A DNA stretch of 64,000 nucleotides from Phyllobacterium calauticae (GCF_019991125.1 NZ_JAGENB010000001.1:744001-808000); one strand, 5' to 3'. Numbered from the stretch's first letter, positions 34,986 to 46,000 are shown. A program made the numbers and translations. The notes: a model not told the origin generated them from the sequence alone.

Positions 34986-35031
34986 AAGGGGTTAGGGTAT
35001 CGGTTTGTATATTGAAGACTGCAAAACCTCC

Positions 35032-35174
35032 GGTGCGTGGTTCGACAAGCTCGCCATGAGGGAGAGTGAGGATTGCAGGCAGCACCATTCTGCAACCTTT
35101 GCGATTGGCATTTCAACCAAATCACCTCCCTCATGGTGAGCTTCCTGAGCTTGTCGAAGGGCGAACCACGCACC
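35032..35174. repeat. Palindromic intergenic element, copy 2 (143 bp)
   Basis: The left arm GGTGCGTGGTTCGACAAGCT... (35032-35064) matches the reverse complement of the right arm, which carries an insertion (CCTGAGCTTGTCGAAGG) before GCGAACCACGCACC (to 35174). The core GATTGCAGGCAGCACCATTC... is clearly homologous to that of copy 1 at 28257-28377. CCTGAGCTTGTCGAAGG is itself a widespread dispersed motif. It sits just past the MFS gene stop. Confidence 0.85.
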
Positions 35175-35218
35175 GCGCACAAAGCTGGCGGGACGTTGAA
35201 CCGACGGCGGAACCTCTC

Positions 35219-36757
35219 CTATTCCGCCGCCTTGGCCACGGCCGCGTCCAGCTTCTTGGCCGCAGCGGCCACGGGCAATTGCACCGGCTTCAGGAGCAAT
35301 GCCATCAGCAATCCGAACAGGGCGATACAGGCTGCCGTCAGGAACAGCGGCGTGAAGGCAGCGGCATAGCTGTCGGCGAGCATCCGGCGCGTTTCCTCGG
35401 GAAGCGCCGCCATCATCTTGGGCGTCAGCTCGCCGATATTGCTGACGCCGGGAATGGCACCGGCACCGTGCGGCAGGTTGGCCGCGATGATCGCGCCATA
35501 GGCTGATATGGCGATCGAGGCACCGGCCATGCGGGCCAGCGACACGGAACCGGTCGCCGCGCCGACATCGCGGCTGCCCGCTGTATTCTGGACACCGATG
35601 ATCGGAAGCTGCTGTCCGATGCCAATGCCGGCGCCATGCATGAGCATCAACAGGCCGATGATGACCACGGGCGTTCCGGCATGCACCTGAGTGAGCAGGC
35701 CAAAGGCAATGGCACTGAGCGTGAGACTGGCCACGGAAAGGTATTTGTAGCGGCCGGTGGTCGAGATCAGCCGGCCGGTCAGAAGCGAGCCGCCGACAAT
35801 GCCGCCCGTCAGAAGAATGAACAGCAGCCCTGCGAGCGACGGGGACAGGCCCGTCGTGGTCTGCAGGAAAAAGGCGAAGTAATTGACCATGCCGATGGCG
35901 ATCGAACCGCTGGCGATCGAAATGATCAGGAACAGGGTGAAGGTCGAATTGCGGAACAGCGACAGTGGAATGATCGGTTCGGGCGCGTTGCGCTCGACCA
36001 GGATCCATGCCGTGGCGCAAAGGACGGCAAATGCCACAAGCGAAACAGTCTGGGGTGCCAGCAGCGAGCCGAACAGCTGGGCGCCATCGGCGGCCAGAAC
36101 AAGGCTGGTCGTGGTCAGGGCGAGCAGAACGGCACCGGCATAGTCGATCTTGGGCCGGCGCGCCGGTTTGCGGTAGGGCAGCATGAAGGCCAGCCCGGCA
36201 ATCACGGCAATGCCGATCGGCAGGTTGATCAGGAAGATCGAACGCCAGCCGAACAGGTCGCTCATCGTGCCGCCGAGCACCGGGCCGATGGCACCGGAAG
36301 CCATGAACACAAGGCTGATATAGCTCTGGTAGCGGGCGCGCTCGCGCGGCTCGAACAGATCGGCAGTAACAGAAAAAATCGAGACCATGACGCCGCCGCC
36401 GCCGAGGCCCTGCAGCACGCGCGCTGCAATCAGCGTGTTCATGGAAATGGCAAGACCGCAGACCGCCGAACCCAGCGTGAAGATGGATATGGCGGCGATC
36501 ATCACATATTTGCGCCCGAACAGGTCGCCCAGCTTGCCATAGACCGGCATCACCGCACTGACGGCAAGCAGATAGGCTGAGCCGATCCAGGCGAAGCGCT
36601 CGAGCTCGCCGAACTCGCCGACAATGGTCGGCAGCGCCGTCGACACGATCTGGTTGTCGAGCACGGCCATGAACATGGCCGCCATCAGGAAGAAGAAAAG
36701 CATCAGCCGCTTGCGCGGGTCCGCAACGAGCGGCTCGAACGTGTTGGTCATGTTCAT
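35219..36757 (-). CDS. MFS transporter, DHA2 family (EmrB/QacA-type drug exporter)
   Basis: 512 residues with ~14 membrane helices. The DHA2 motif C is present (MASGAIGPVLGGTMSDLFGW), as are motif A GKLGDLFGRKYVMIAAISIF and motif D1 near LDNQIVSTALPTIVGEFGEL. It exports drugs or other hydrophobic compounds by proton antiport. The start is the ATG at 36757 or 36751. It is divergent from a MarR repressor, and palindromes lie between them; no EmrA-type adaptor is present. Confidence 0.92.
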   Translation of the reverse strand: MNMTNTFEPLVADPRKRLMLFFFLMAAMFMAVLDNQIVSTALPTIVGEFGELERFAWIGSAYLLAVSAVMPVYGKLGDLFGRKYVMIAAISIFTLGSAVCGLAISMNTLIAARVLQGLGGGGVMVSIFSVTADLFEPRERARYQSYISLVFMASGAIGPVLGGTMSDLFGWRSIFLINLPIGIAVIAGLAFMLPYRKPARRPKIDYAGAVLLALTTTSLVLAADGAQLFGSLLAPQTVSLVAFAVLCATAWILVERNAPEPIIPLSLFRNSTFTLFLIISIASGSIAIGMVNYFAFFLQTTTGLSPSLAGLLFILLTGGIVGGSLLTGRLISTTGRYKYLSVASLTLSAIAFGLLTQVHAGTPVVIIGLLMLMHGAGIGIGQQLPIIGVQNTAGSRDVGAATGSVSLARMAGASIAISAYGAIIAANLPHGAGAIPGVSNIGELTPKMMAALPEETRRMLADSYAAAFTPLFLTAACIALFGLLMALLLKPVQLPVAAAAKKLDAAVAKAAE

Positions 36758-36795
36758 GGAGCGGGGGTATCCGGTTTTGATTGGCACAATTTATG

Positions 36796-36815
36796 TGCTA
36801 TTAGCATACATATGT
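36796..36815. promoter_or_regulatory. Adjacent palindromes in the MFS/marR divergent promoter
   Basis: TGCTATTAGCA (36796-36806) and ACATATGT (36808-36815) are side by side in the AT-rich gap, ~40 bp upstream of the MFS start and ~63 bp upstream of marR. Their form and place suit a MarR operator that would repress both genes. Confidence 0.5.
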
Positions 36816-36877
36816 CAATCGCACTTTAATGCCTTTTGCATATTTTAATGCCGACAGGCATCTGTTATGCTGGAATC

Positions 36878-37405
36878 ATGACAGAAATCACGACGACGCA
36901 AAAAATTGAAACCCCGCAAACCGGGTCGAATGATGATCTCCTGCGCATCGGGCGGGTGATGACCCGCATGCGGCTGATGACGGGCCGGCGGGTGATTGGC
37001 CGCCTTGCCATCCAGAAGCTGGCGCCCGGTCTCGAACTGACCCATCTCGACGTTCTCGATGCGGTCCGCCGCGGCAAACTCGCCGGTGAGGTGACGGTCG
37101 GCGTCATTGCCGAAACCCTGCGGATCGACCCCTCGCGCGCCAGCCGCATCGTGGCCGAGATGGTCGCCAAGAACGTATTGCGCCGCAAGGCTTCGCAGAA
37201 CGATGCACGGCGGATCGTCGTGGTCATGACAGCGCTCGGACAACGGCTGGTCGCCGAACTTCACGCGCTGAAGCAGTCCATTGTCGAAAGCGTGGTCGCC
37301 GATTGGTCGCCCGAGGACATCGAAATCTTCTCCAAGCTTTTTGAAAAATATGTCGATGGGTTCGAACAGCTGTTTGCGCGCAGCCCAACCGACCCGGCGG
37401 ATTAG
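36878..37405 (+). CDS. MarR family transcriptional regulator
   Basis: 175 residues with a winged HTH: LAPGLELTHLDVLDAVRRGK, VIAETLRIDPSRASRIVAEM and the basic wing VLRRKASQNDARRIVVVMTA. MarR proteins release DNA on binding phenolic drugs; the divergent DHA2 exporter is the probable target. The ATG at 36878 is preferred to an upstream Met. It ends convergently with the AI-2E-family gene, overlapping by 4 bases. Confidence 0.9.
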   Translation: MTEITTTQKIETPQTGSNDDLLRIGRVMTRMRLMTGRRVIGRLAIQKLAPGLELTHLDVLDAVRRGKLAGEVTVGVIAETLRIDPSRASRIVAEMVAKNVLRRKASQNDARRIVVVMTALGQRLVAELHALKQSIVESVVADWSPEDIEIFSKLFEKYVDGFEQLFARSPTDPAD

Positions 37406-38409
37406 ATGAGCTTGCGCAGCGTCAGCTCGTCCTTCAGATAGGCGTAATAGATCGGGGCGGCGACGAGACCGGCCACGCCGAACCACGCTTCCAGCACTAC
37501 CATTGCGAGCAGCAATTCCCAGGAGCGGGACTTGATCCGGGCGCCGATGATCCGGGCATTCAGGAAATATTCGAGCTTGTGAATGACGACGAGAAAGGCG
37601 AGCGAGCCGACGGCAGCGATGAACGACACGCTCAAACCCACAACGACGATGATGGTATTGGAGATCAGGTTGCCGATGACCGGCAGGAGACCGGCGACAA
37701 AGGTCACGACGATCATGGTCTTGACCAGCGGCAGGTGCACGCCAAGGATCGGCAGGATGACGACGAGGTAGATCGCCGTGAGGAACGTGTTCAGCGCCGA
37801 AATGCGGATCTGCGAGAAAACGATGTTGCGGAACGCGCCGCTGAGGAGGCTGGCCCGCTCGACCAGCGCGACAGCCAGAGGGCCCGGCTCGCGCGATACA
37901 TTCACCGTGCTCAGCGCGATCATGCCGCCGATCACCATGCCGACGATGACGCGAACGATCAGGACACCGAAATCGCGACCGACAAGCTGCAGCTGGCCGG
38001 CATGTTCGCGCAGCCACTTGGCCGCCATGGATTCCAGCTCGTCGAGGCTGGCCGGGAAATACGCCTTCGCCCAGTCCGGCAGGTGAACCTGCGCCGTATC
38101 GATGATCTCAGCCATCTTCTTGAACAGCGAGACAACCCCTTCGGTGCCGTTGGTCAATTGTCCGAGTCCGCTGACCACGGCGGCAACGATCAGAAGAATG
38201 AAAATGATCGCCAGCAGGGCCAGCGCCACGGTCTTCGTCAAGCTGTTGGAAACACCCAGTTTACCCAGTTGGGGCGCGGCCAGATGAACAAGATTGTAGA
38301 CAAGAAGTCCGGATAGCAGAGCCGAAAGCAGTCCTAGCTGCAGGACGGCAAAGAGGGCGACGAGCGTCAGGGCGAAAGACGCAATATAGAGCCTTGTGGC
38401 AGTCAGCAA
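37402..38409 (-). CDS. AI-2E family (PerM-like) permease
   Basis: 335 residues with ~7-8 membrane helices in the PerM pattern: paired N-terminal helices, a periplasmic segment (HLPDWAKAYFPASLDELESM) and the C-terminal LPLVKTMIVVTFVAGLLPVI, NLISNTIIVVVGL block. Members transport AI-2, sodium/protons or are uncharacterised. TTG at 38409 with AAGGTG 5 bases upstream is the best start. This gene is monocistronic. Confidence 0.82.
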   Translation of the reverse strand: MLTATRLYIASFALTLVALFAVLQLGLLSALLSGLLVYNLVHLAAPQLGKLGVSNSLTKTVALALLAIIFILLIVAAVVSGLGQLTNGTEGVVSLFKKMAEIIDTAQVHLPDWAKAYFPASLDELESMAAKWLREHAGQLQLVGRDFGVLIVRVIVGMVIGGMIALSTVNVSREPGPLAVALVERASLLSGAFRNIVFSQIRISALNTFLTAIYLVVILPILGVHLPLVKTMIVVTFVAGLLPVIGNLISNTIIVVVGLSVSFIAAVGSLAFLVVIHKLEYFLNARIIGARIKSRSWELLLAMVVLEAWFGVAGLVAAPIYYAYLKDELTLRKLI

Positions 38410-38596
38410 GTGGCACCTTGAGAAGGGCGATCTGTTTCGGATTGTTCCTAGCCTTGAACGGCGTATGGACGCAAGCAAAAGCGGCTCGAATATGGACAAA
38501 ATTTAATGGCTGCGGCAATTTCCAAGCAACCCCAATACCCGCTAATGTCCTGTTTAACTTATGCCCTTTCGAGGGATGACAAGAACAGGTGAATGA

Positions 38597-39952
38597 ATGG
38601 TATCGAAATCGCGTGTCCTGGTATCGATCCTGGTCATTGCGGCGCTGGGTGCAGGCGCTTATGTGACGCGGGATCGCTGGTGGACAAATGGTCTGGGCGT
38701 TGCGGCGCAGAATGCTGCCGCCCCGTCCGGCGGCCAGAGTGACACCGGACGCCGGGGCGGATCACGGCGCGGTGGCGGACAGAGCCTCGGCCCCACGCCT
38801 GTCCTGGTGACTGACGCCAAATCCGCCGATGTCCCGGTCTATATCGATGGCGTCGGATCGGTGCGGCCTCTCAATTCCGTGGTGGTGCGCTCGCAGGTCA
38901 GCGGCAAGCTGGCGGCCATCGAATTCCAGGAAGGGCAGGACGTGAAGGCGGGTGACGTGCTCGCCCGCATCGACGATGCGATCTACAAGGCGCAGCTCGA
39001 CCAGGCGACGGCAAAGAAGGCACAGGATCAGGCACTCCTTGCCAATTCCAGGCTTGACCTCGAACGGTATACCAAGCTTGCCCAGACCAATGCCGGCACC
39101 CAGCAGCAGGCAGACACGCAGCGCGCGCTGGTGGCGCAATACGAAGCGCAGATCAAATCCGACGAGGCCGCCATCGAAAGCGCGCAGGCAACGCTTAACT
39201 ACACGGTCATCCGCGCGCCCATTGACGGGCGCACCGGCATCCGCAATGTCGATATCGGCAATATCGTCAGCACCTCCGATGCGACGGGCATCGTGACACT
39301 CTCGCAGATCAAGCCGATATCGGTGCAATTCGCCATTCCCCAACAGCAATTGAGCAAGATCAACCGGGCAAGTTCGGCCAGCACACTGGCCGTGCAAGCC
39401 ATTTCCGGAGACGGCAAAACCGTCATCGACAACGGCACGCTTGCCGTCATTGACAATCAGGTCGATCCGACAACGGGAACGGTGAAGCTGAAGGCCAATT
39501 TCCCCAATGACAAACTCGTTCTCTGGCCCGGCGCATTCGTCAATGCGCGCCTGCTTGTCCAGACGCTGAGCGGCGCGATTGTCGTCCCCACAGCAGCGGT
39601 GCAGCGCGGGCCATCGGGAACCTTTGTCTATCTGCTCCAGCAGGGCGATACGGTTGCCATGCGCCCGGTCACCGTGGGACAGCAAGACGATGTGCAGGCA
39701 GTCATTACCGATGGCGTCGCAGCCGGCGACCGCATTGTCACCACCGGCTTCGCCCGCCTGCAGGATGGCGCCAAGGTGCAGGTGACCAGCGCCGGGGATC
39801 AGGGGGCTGCGCCTGCACCGGACAGCACCCCGGCGGCCGATGACAAACAACCGGCGGGCGCACCCAAGAGCGGCGAACGGCAACACAAACGGCGCAACCA
39901 GAAGAATGCTGGCGCAAACGGCGAAGAGGCTGACAACGGAACCGCGAAATGA
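38597..39952 (+). CDS. RND efflux periplasmic adaptor (MdtA-like membrane fusion protein)
   Basis: 451 residues: an N-terminal membrane anchor (VLVSILVIAALGAGAYV), a biotinyl-lipoyl-like domain (VVRSQVSGKLAAIEFQEGQD), an alpha hairpin (residues ~130-205), a beta barrel with RAPIDGRTGIRNVDIGNIVS, and a Gly/Ala/Lys-rich charged tail. It bridges the two RND pumps to an outer-membrane channel. The ATG follows AACAGGTGA. Its stop overlaps the next ATG by 4 bases. No tolC gene or regulator is adjacent. Confidence 0.92.
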   Translation: MVSKSRVLVSILVIAALGAGAYVTRDRWWTNGLGVAAQNAAAPSGGQSDTGRRGGSRRGGGQSLGPTPVLVTDAKSADVPVYIDGVGSVRPLNSVVVRSQVSGKLAAIEFQEGQDVKAGDVLARIDDAIYKAQLDQATAKKAQDQALLANSRLDLERYTKLAQTNAGTQQQADTQRALVAQYEAQIKSDEAAIESAQATLNYTVIRAPIDGRTGIRNVDIGNIVSTSDATGIVTLSQIKPISVQFAIPQQQLSKINRASSASTLAVQAISGDGKTVIDNGTLAVIDNQVDPTTGTVKLKANFPNDKLVLWPGAFVNARLLVQTLSGAIVVPTAAVQRGPSGTFVYLLQQGDTVAMRPVTVGQQDDVQAVITDGVAAGDRIVTTGFARLQDGAKVQVTSAGDQGAAPAPDSTPAADDKQPAGAPKSGERQHKRRNQKNAGANGEEADNGTAK

Positions 39953-42900
39953 GTGTTTCCACCCCCTTCATTCACCGTCCGATCGCAACCTCGCTGCTGG
40001 GGATTGCCGTCCTGCTCGGCGGTATCCTCGGCTATCTCGCGCTGCCGGTTGCCCCCTTGCCGCAGGTGGACTTTCCGACGATCCAGGTGACGACGCAGCT
40101 GCCGGGCGCCAATCCCGACACCATGGCTTCGCTCGTTACCGCGCCGCTCGAACGGCAGCTGGGGCAAATTCCTTCACTTTCGTCGATGGTTTCGTCCAGC
40201 GCTTTCGGCATCAGCCAGGTGACCCTCCAGTTCGATCTCGACCGGGATATCGACGGGGCAGCGCAGGATGTACAGGCTGCGATCAACGCCGCCGGTTCCA
40301 TGCTGCCGCGAACCCTGCCCTACCCGCCGACCTATGCGAAGGTGAATCCCGCCGATACGCCGATCATCACCCTTGCCCTGCGCTCGACGAGTTATTCGAT
40401 CCGTAACCTCAGCGATTTTGCCGACACGATGATGGCGCAGCGCCTGAGCGAAGTCACTGGCGTCGGCAATGTCAATATCCAGGGCGGCGTGCGGCCGGCG
40501 GTGCGGATACAGGCAGACCTGCCGCGGCTTGCCTCCTATGGCATATCGCTCGAAGACATCCGCACGGCGATCACCAATGCCAGCGTTGCCGGTGCCAAGG
40601 GCGCGCTTGATGGCACCCATCAGTCCTATACCATTTCGGCCAATGACCAGATTGTCGATCCGCAGAACTACAACGCGATCATCGTGACGTACAAGAATGG
40701 TTCCCCCGTCCTGCTCAAGGACGTGGCGACGGTTGTTGAAGGGCTGGAGAATGCCCGTGTCGGCGCCTGGTACCAGGGGCAGCCGGCGGTCGTCATCGAC
40801 GTCATGCGCCAGCCGGGTGCCAATGTCATCGATACGGTCTCGCGCGTGCTGCAACAGATTCCACGGCTCAAACAGGCCTTGCCGGCCGGTGTCACGCTGG
40901 ATGTGGTGAACGACCGGACCAACACCATCCGCGCATCGATCCATGACGTGCAGATGACCCTCGCCATCAGTGTCGCGCTTGTCATCCTCGTCGTCTTCAT
41001 CTTCCTGCGGACTGTCCGGGCCACCATCATTGCGGGCGTTGCCCTGCCGCTCTCGCTTGTGGCGACATTCGGCGTGATGTGGTTTGCCGGGTTCAGCCTT
41101 GATAATCTCTCCTTGATGGCTCTCACCATCGGCACCGGCTTCGTGGTCGACGATGCCATCGTGATGATCGAGAATATCGTGCGTCACATAGAAGATGGCG
41201 AAGGTCCGCTGGATGCCGCGCTCAAGGGCGCGGGCGAGATCGGCTTCACCATCATATCGCTGACCGTTTCGCTGATCGCCGTGTTCATTCCGCTGCTCTT
41301 CATGACGGGCATTGTCGGGCGCATGTTCCGCGAATTTGCTTTGACGCTGACGATAGCGGTTGTCGTGTCGGCGGTGGTTTCATTGACGCTGACGCCGATG
41401 ATGTGCGCCCGCATCCTGCACGGCAAGGGCGAAGGCGAACGCCGCGGCATTCTGCATGGCATTGACCGCGGGATGGACCGGATCATAGCGGGTTACCGCA
41501 GCAGCCTTCTCTGGGCGCTGGACCGCAGCAAGCTCATGCTGCTGCTGACAGCCATCACACTGGCGGCGACCATTGCGCTTTATGTCATTATTCCCAAAGG
41601 CTTCCTGCCCTCGCAGGATACGGGGCTGATAACGGCGATCATCGAAACCGAGCCGACAACCTCGTTCGAGGCGATCAAGCGGACCCAGGCTATCGTCACC
41701 GACAGGCTGCAGCACGATCCCGACGTCGCCGGTGTTGTTTCCGTCGTCGGAACCAGCACGACCAATCTCACGCCCAACACCGGCACGCTCAGCCTTGTGC
41801 TGAAACCGCAGGACCAGCGGTCGGATTCCGCCATCCAGATCATAGATCGCCTGCGCGGCGAAACCACCGGTATTCCCGGTGTGCAGGTCACGTTCCAAAG
41901 CGTGCAGGATATCCGCATCAGCACCCGGACCAGCCGTGCGCCCTATCAATATACGTTGACCGGCACGGATACAGCGACTGTCGTCAACTGGGCGCAGCGG
42001 CTTGCAACGGAACTGCAGCGCGATCCGTCTCTTGTCAATGTCGCTTCGGAAGTCGAAATGGGCGGCGGGCGCATCTTCGTCAATGTCGATCGGGAAACCG
42101 CATCCCGGCTAGGTGTGTCGATGCAGGCGGTCAGCGACACCCTCAATGATGCCTTCGGGCAGCGCCAGATCGGCACCATTTACGGACAGGCGAACCAATA
42201 CCGCATCATCCTCGAGGCCTCGCCGCAATATCAGGCAGACCCGAAATCGCTGGACAAGCTTTACGTCAGCGGCGCCAACGGTACGCAGGTGCAACTGAGC
42301 GCGTTTGCCACTGCCTCGTTCACGACGGCTCCCCTCGTCATCGGCCACGACGAGCAATTTCCTGCCGTTACGGTCAGTTTCGACCTTGCTCCGGGGGCAT
42401 CGCTCAGCCACGCCGTCACCGCAATCCAATCGGCCGAAAAGGCAATCGCCCTGCCCGACTCCATCCGTGGGCAATATTCCGGCGATGCCGCCGAGTTCGC
42501 CAGCTCTCTGGCGGGTGAGCCATGGCTGATCCTCGCGGCTATCGTCACGATCTACATCGTGCTTGGCGTACTCTACGAGAGCGCGATCCATCCGATCACC
42601 ATCCTGTCGACACTGCCCTCGGCGGGTGTCGGCGCACTGGTTGCACTGATGGTATTTGGCCAGGACCTGTCCATCATCGCGCTTATCGGCATCGTGCTGC
42701 TGATGGGTATCGTCAAGAAGAACGCGATCATGATGATCGATTTTGCCCTCGAGGCGGAACGAACCGAAGGGCTGGATCCGCGCGCGGCGATTGTCAAAGC
42801 GTCGATCCTGCGCTTCCGCCCGATCATGATGACCACGCTCGCGGCGCTCTTCGGCGCCCTGCCGCTGGCGCTTGCCCAAGGGACAGGATCGGAACTGCGT

Positions 42901-43059
42901 ATCCCGCTTGGCATCAGCATCATTGGCGGTCTCGTCCTCAGCCAGCTTCTGACGCTGTATACGACGCCCGTCATCTATCTCGGCTTCGAACGGCTGCGCA
43001 GCCGCATCGTCGGACGGCCGACCGGCACGCCCGCCCCTGAAACGGACGGCGCCCTATGA
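39949..43059 (+). CDS. RND multidrug efflux permease (MdtB-like)
   Basis: 1036 residues, 12 membrane helices and two large periplasmic loops of the HAE1 RND family. Proton-relay aspartates lie in FVVDDAIVMIENIVRH in TM4, and the N-terminal RPIATSLLGIAVLLGGILGY helix is typical. MdtB-type subunits work with a second, different RND subunit as a heterotrimer, unlike AcrB. The next gene encodes that partner. It is coupled to both neighbours by 4-base overlaps. Confidence 0.94.
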   Translation: MSVSTPFIHRPIATSLLGIAVLLGGILGYLALPVAPLPQVDFPTIQVTTQLPGANPDTMASLVTAPLERQLGQIPSLSSMVSSSAFGISQVTLQFDLDRDIDGAAQDVQAAINAAGSMLPRTLPYPPTYAKVNPADTPIITLALRSTSYSIRNLSDFADTMMAQRLSEVTGVGNVNIQGGVRPAVRIQADLPRLASYGISLEDIRTAITNASVAGAKGALDGTHQSYTISANDQIVDPQNYNAIIVTYKNGSPVLLKDVATVVEGLENARVGAWYQGQPAVVIDVMRQPGANVIDTVSRVLQQIPRLKQALPAGVTLDVVNDRTNTIRASIHDVQMTLAISVALVILVVFIFLRTVRATIIAGVALPLSLVATFGVMWFAGFSLDNLSLMALTIGTGFVVDDAIVMIENIVRHIEDGEGPLDAALKGAGEIGFTIISLTVSLIAVFIPLLFMTGIVGRMFREFALTLTIAVVVSAVVSLTLTPMMCARILHGKGEGERRGILHGIDRGMDRIIAGYRSSLLWALDRSKLMLLLTAITLAATIALYVIIPKGFLPSQDTGLITAIIETEPTTSFEAIKRTQAIVTDRLQHDPDVAGVVSVVGTSTTNLTPNTGTLSLVLKPQDQRSDSAIQIIDRLRGETTGIPGVQVTFQSVQDIRISTRTSRAPYQYTLTGTDTATVVNWAQRLATELQRDPSLVNVASEVEMGGGRIFVNVDRETASRLGVSMQAVSDTLNDAFGQRQIGTIYGQANQYRIILEASPQYQADPKSLDKLYVSGANGTQVQLSAFATASFTTAPLVIGHDEQFPAVTVSFDLAPGASLSHAVTAIQSAEKAIALPDSIRGQYSGDAAEFASSLAGEPWLILAAIVTIYIVLGVLYESAIHPITILSTLPSAGVGALVALMVFGQDLSIIALIGIVLLMGIVKKNAIMMIDFALEAERTEGLDPRAAIVKASILRFRPIMMTTLAALFGALPLALAQGTGSELRIPLGISIIGGLVLSQLLTLYTTPVIYLGFERLRSRIVGRPTGTPAPETDGAL

Positions 43060-46000
43060 ACATTTCGGACCCGTTCATCCGCAGGCCTGTTGGAACCACG
43101 CTTCTGGCGCTGGGGCTGCTGATCCTCGGGATTGTCGCCTATGGCTTTCTGCCGGTCGCCAGCCTGCCCTCGGTCGACCTGCCCACTATCCGCGTGTCGG
43201 CCAGCCGTCCCGGTGCCGATCCGGCCACAATGGCCGCCAGCGTCGCCGCTCCGCTGGAACGCCGCCTGGGCTCCATCGCCGGCGTTACCGAACTGACCTC
43301 GGTCAGTTCGCTCGGATCAACCAACATTACAGTCCAGTTCGATCTGTCGCGCGATGTCGATGGTGCCGCACAGGATGTGCAGGCCGCGCTCAATGCGGCG
43401 GCAACCGACTTGCCGTCCGATTTGCCGACACTGCCCAGTTTCCGCAAGGTCAACCCGGCAGCCGCACCGGTCCTCATCCTGGCGCTGACGTCGGATACGA
43501 TCTCTGCCAGCGCCATCTATGATGCGGCAGACACGGTTATCGTCCAGCGCATTTCGCAAGTCGACGGCGTCGGCGAAGTGACGGCCAGCGGCGCTGATCA
43601 GCCCGCTGTGCGCATCCGCCTCGATCCAGACCGGCTGGCTGCCATGGGCATGTCACTCGACAACGTGCGCACGGCGATCACGAACGCCAATGTTGCCGAA
43701 CCGGTCGGCTCCATCGACGGCGCCGATTTTGCCTTCTCGATCGGCACCAATGCGCAACTGAAAACGCCGGAGGATTACGGCCGCGTCATTATCCGCAGCG
43801 GCGACGGAACTGCCGTGCGCCTTTCCGATATCGCCACGGTCGACCAGGGCGTGAGAAACAGCCGTTCGGATGCCTGGTATAACGGCAAGCCCTCCGTGCT
43901 TCTCAACATCACGAAGCAGGCCAATGCCAATGTCATCACCACCGTCGATGCGGTAAAGACATTGCTGCCCGATCTGAAACGGCTGATCCCTCCGGGCATC
44001 GACATCGCCGTCCTCTCGGACCGGACCACGACCATCCATGCCAGCGTCAACGATATGCAGTGGACCCTTCTGGCAACCATTTGCCTGGTGATGGCGGTCG
44101 TCATGGTTTTCCTGCGGCGCGCGACACCGACCATTGCGGCAGGTGTCACGGTGCCCTTGTCGCTGGCCGGTACATTCGCCGCCATGTGGGCCTGGGGCCT
44201 GTCTATCGACAATCTTTCCCTGATGGCGCTGGCCGTGTCCGTCGGGTTCGTTGTCGACGATGCCATTGTGATGATCGAAAACATCTATGCCAATCTGGAA
44301 GCGGGCATGAAGCCGATGCGCGCGGCGCTCGAAGGCGCGCGGCAGATCGGTTTCACCGTTGTCTCGATCAGCCTGTCTTTGCTTGCCGCCTTCATTCCCC
44401 TCTTCTTCATGGGTGGCATTGTCGGCCGTTTCTTCCAGACGTTCTCGCTGACGCTTGCATTCACCATTGCGGTTTCCACCGTGGTATCGCTGACCGTCAC
44501 GCCCATGATCTGCGGACACAGACTGAAGGCCCATGCCACCGATGCACGCCCGGGTATTTTCGGCCGTATCGTCGAAGGCACGCTGGATGCGGTTATCGGT
44601 TTCTATGGCCGCACCCTGAAGAGCGTTCTCTATCACCGGGTTCTGGCTGTTCTCGTGATTTTTGCCTGCGTGGCCATCACGGTCTTTCTCTACATCAAGG
44701 TCCCCAAGGGCTTTTTCCCGCAGGACGATACGGGCTTCATCATGGGTGGCACGCAGGCCTCCACCGACATCTCCTATCCGGCCATGGTGCTGTTGCAACG
44801 GCAGGCGGCGGCGATCGCGGGCCAGGACCCGGCCGTTGCGGGCGTTGGCTCTTCGGTGGGCGGCGGCGGTTTTTCCTCCGGCGTCAATCGCGGACAGCTG
44901 CTGATTTCACTGAAACCAGAGAAAGAACGTGATCCGACCGCTGTCGTCATCGACCGCATGCGCAAATCGCTTGCATCCGTGGCAGGCCTTTCGACCTTCC
45001 TTTTTTCACCGGGCGACATCCGTGCCGGCGGCCGCTCGACCCAGTCGCAATATCAGTTCACGCTGTGGGATGCCAATTACAACGAACTGGTTACCTGGGC
45101 GCCAAAGATACTCGACCGCCTGAAGCAGGAACCGGGGTTGACCGACGTTGCGACGGACCGCCAGCCGAACGGCTTGCAGGCCAATGTCACCATTGACCGC
45201 GTTGCCGCAGCCCGGATGGGGGTAGCAATCGGCGATATAGACAGCGCGCTCAACAATGCTTTTTCGCAACGGCAGATTTCAACCATCTATTCCGCACGCA
45301 ACCAGTACCGCGTGGTGATCGAAGCGAACAATGACTATGCACGGGACCCCGCACAGATCGCCAATCTGCACGTCACAGGAACCGGTGGAATTCAGGTGCC
45401 ACTCAGCAGCGTGGCCAGGATCGAGCGCACGCTGGCGCCTCTCGTCGTCAACCATCAGGGCCAGTTTCCGTCCGTCACCATTTCCTACAATCTGGCTCTG
45501 GGAACGTCACTGGAAGAGGCAAACAATGCGGTGCAGGCGGCTGTGCTCGAAATGCATCTTCCGGATTCGCTGCATGCGGAATTTGCCGGCGATGCGGCAT
45601 CGCTCACCCAATCCACGGGCAGCCAGCCCCTGCTTATCCTGGCAGCCCTGCTGACGGTCTACATCGTGCTGGGTATTCTCTATGAAAGTCTCGCCCATCC
45701 GCTGACCATCATATCCACCTTGCCGTCTGCCGGGCTTGGCGCCCTGCTGGCGCTGGTGGTGACGGGCACGGACCTGACACTGATCGCCTTCATCGGCATC
45801 ATCCTTCTGATCGGCATCGTCAAGAAGAACGGCATCATGATGGTGGATTTCGCCCTGCACGGCGAACGGGTTTCCGGTCTCTCGGCCGAAGAGGCCATCT
45901 ACCAGGCCTGCCTCAAGCGTTTCCGGCCAATCCTGATGACAACACTCGCCGCCATCATGGGCGCCATACCGCTGATCATTGCCACCGGTCCGGGCACCGA

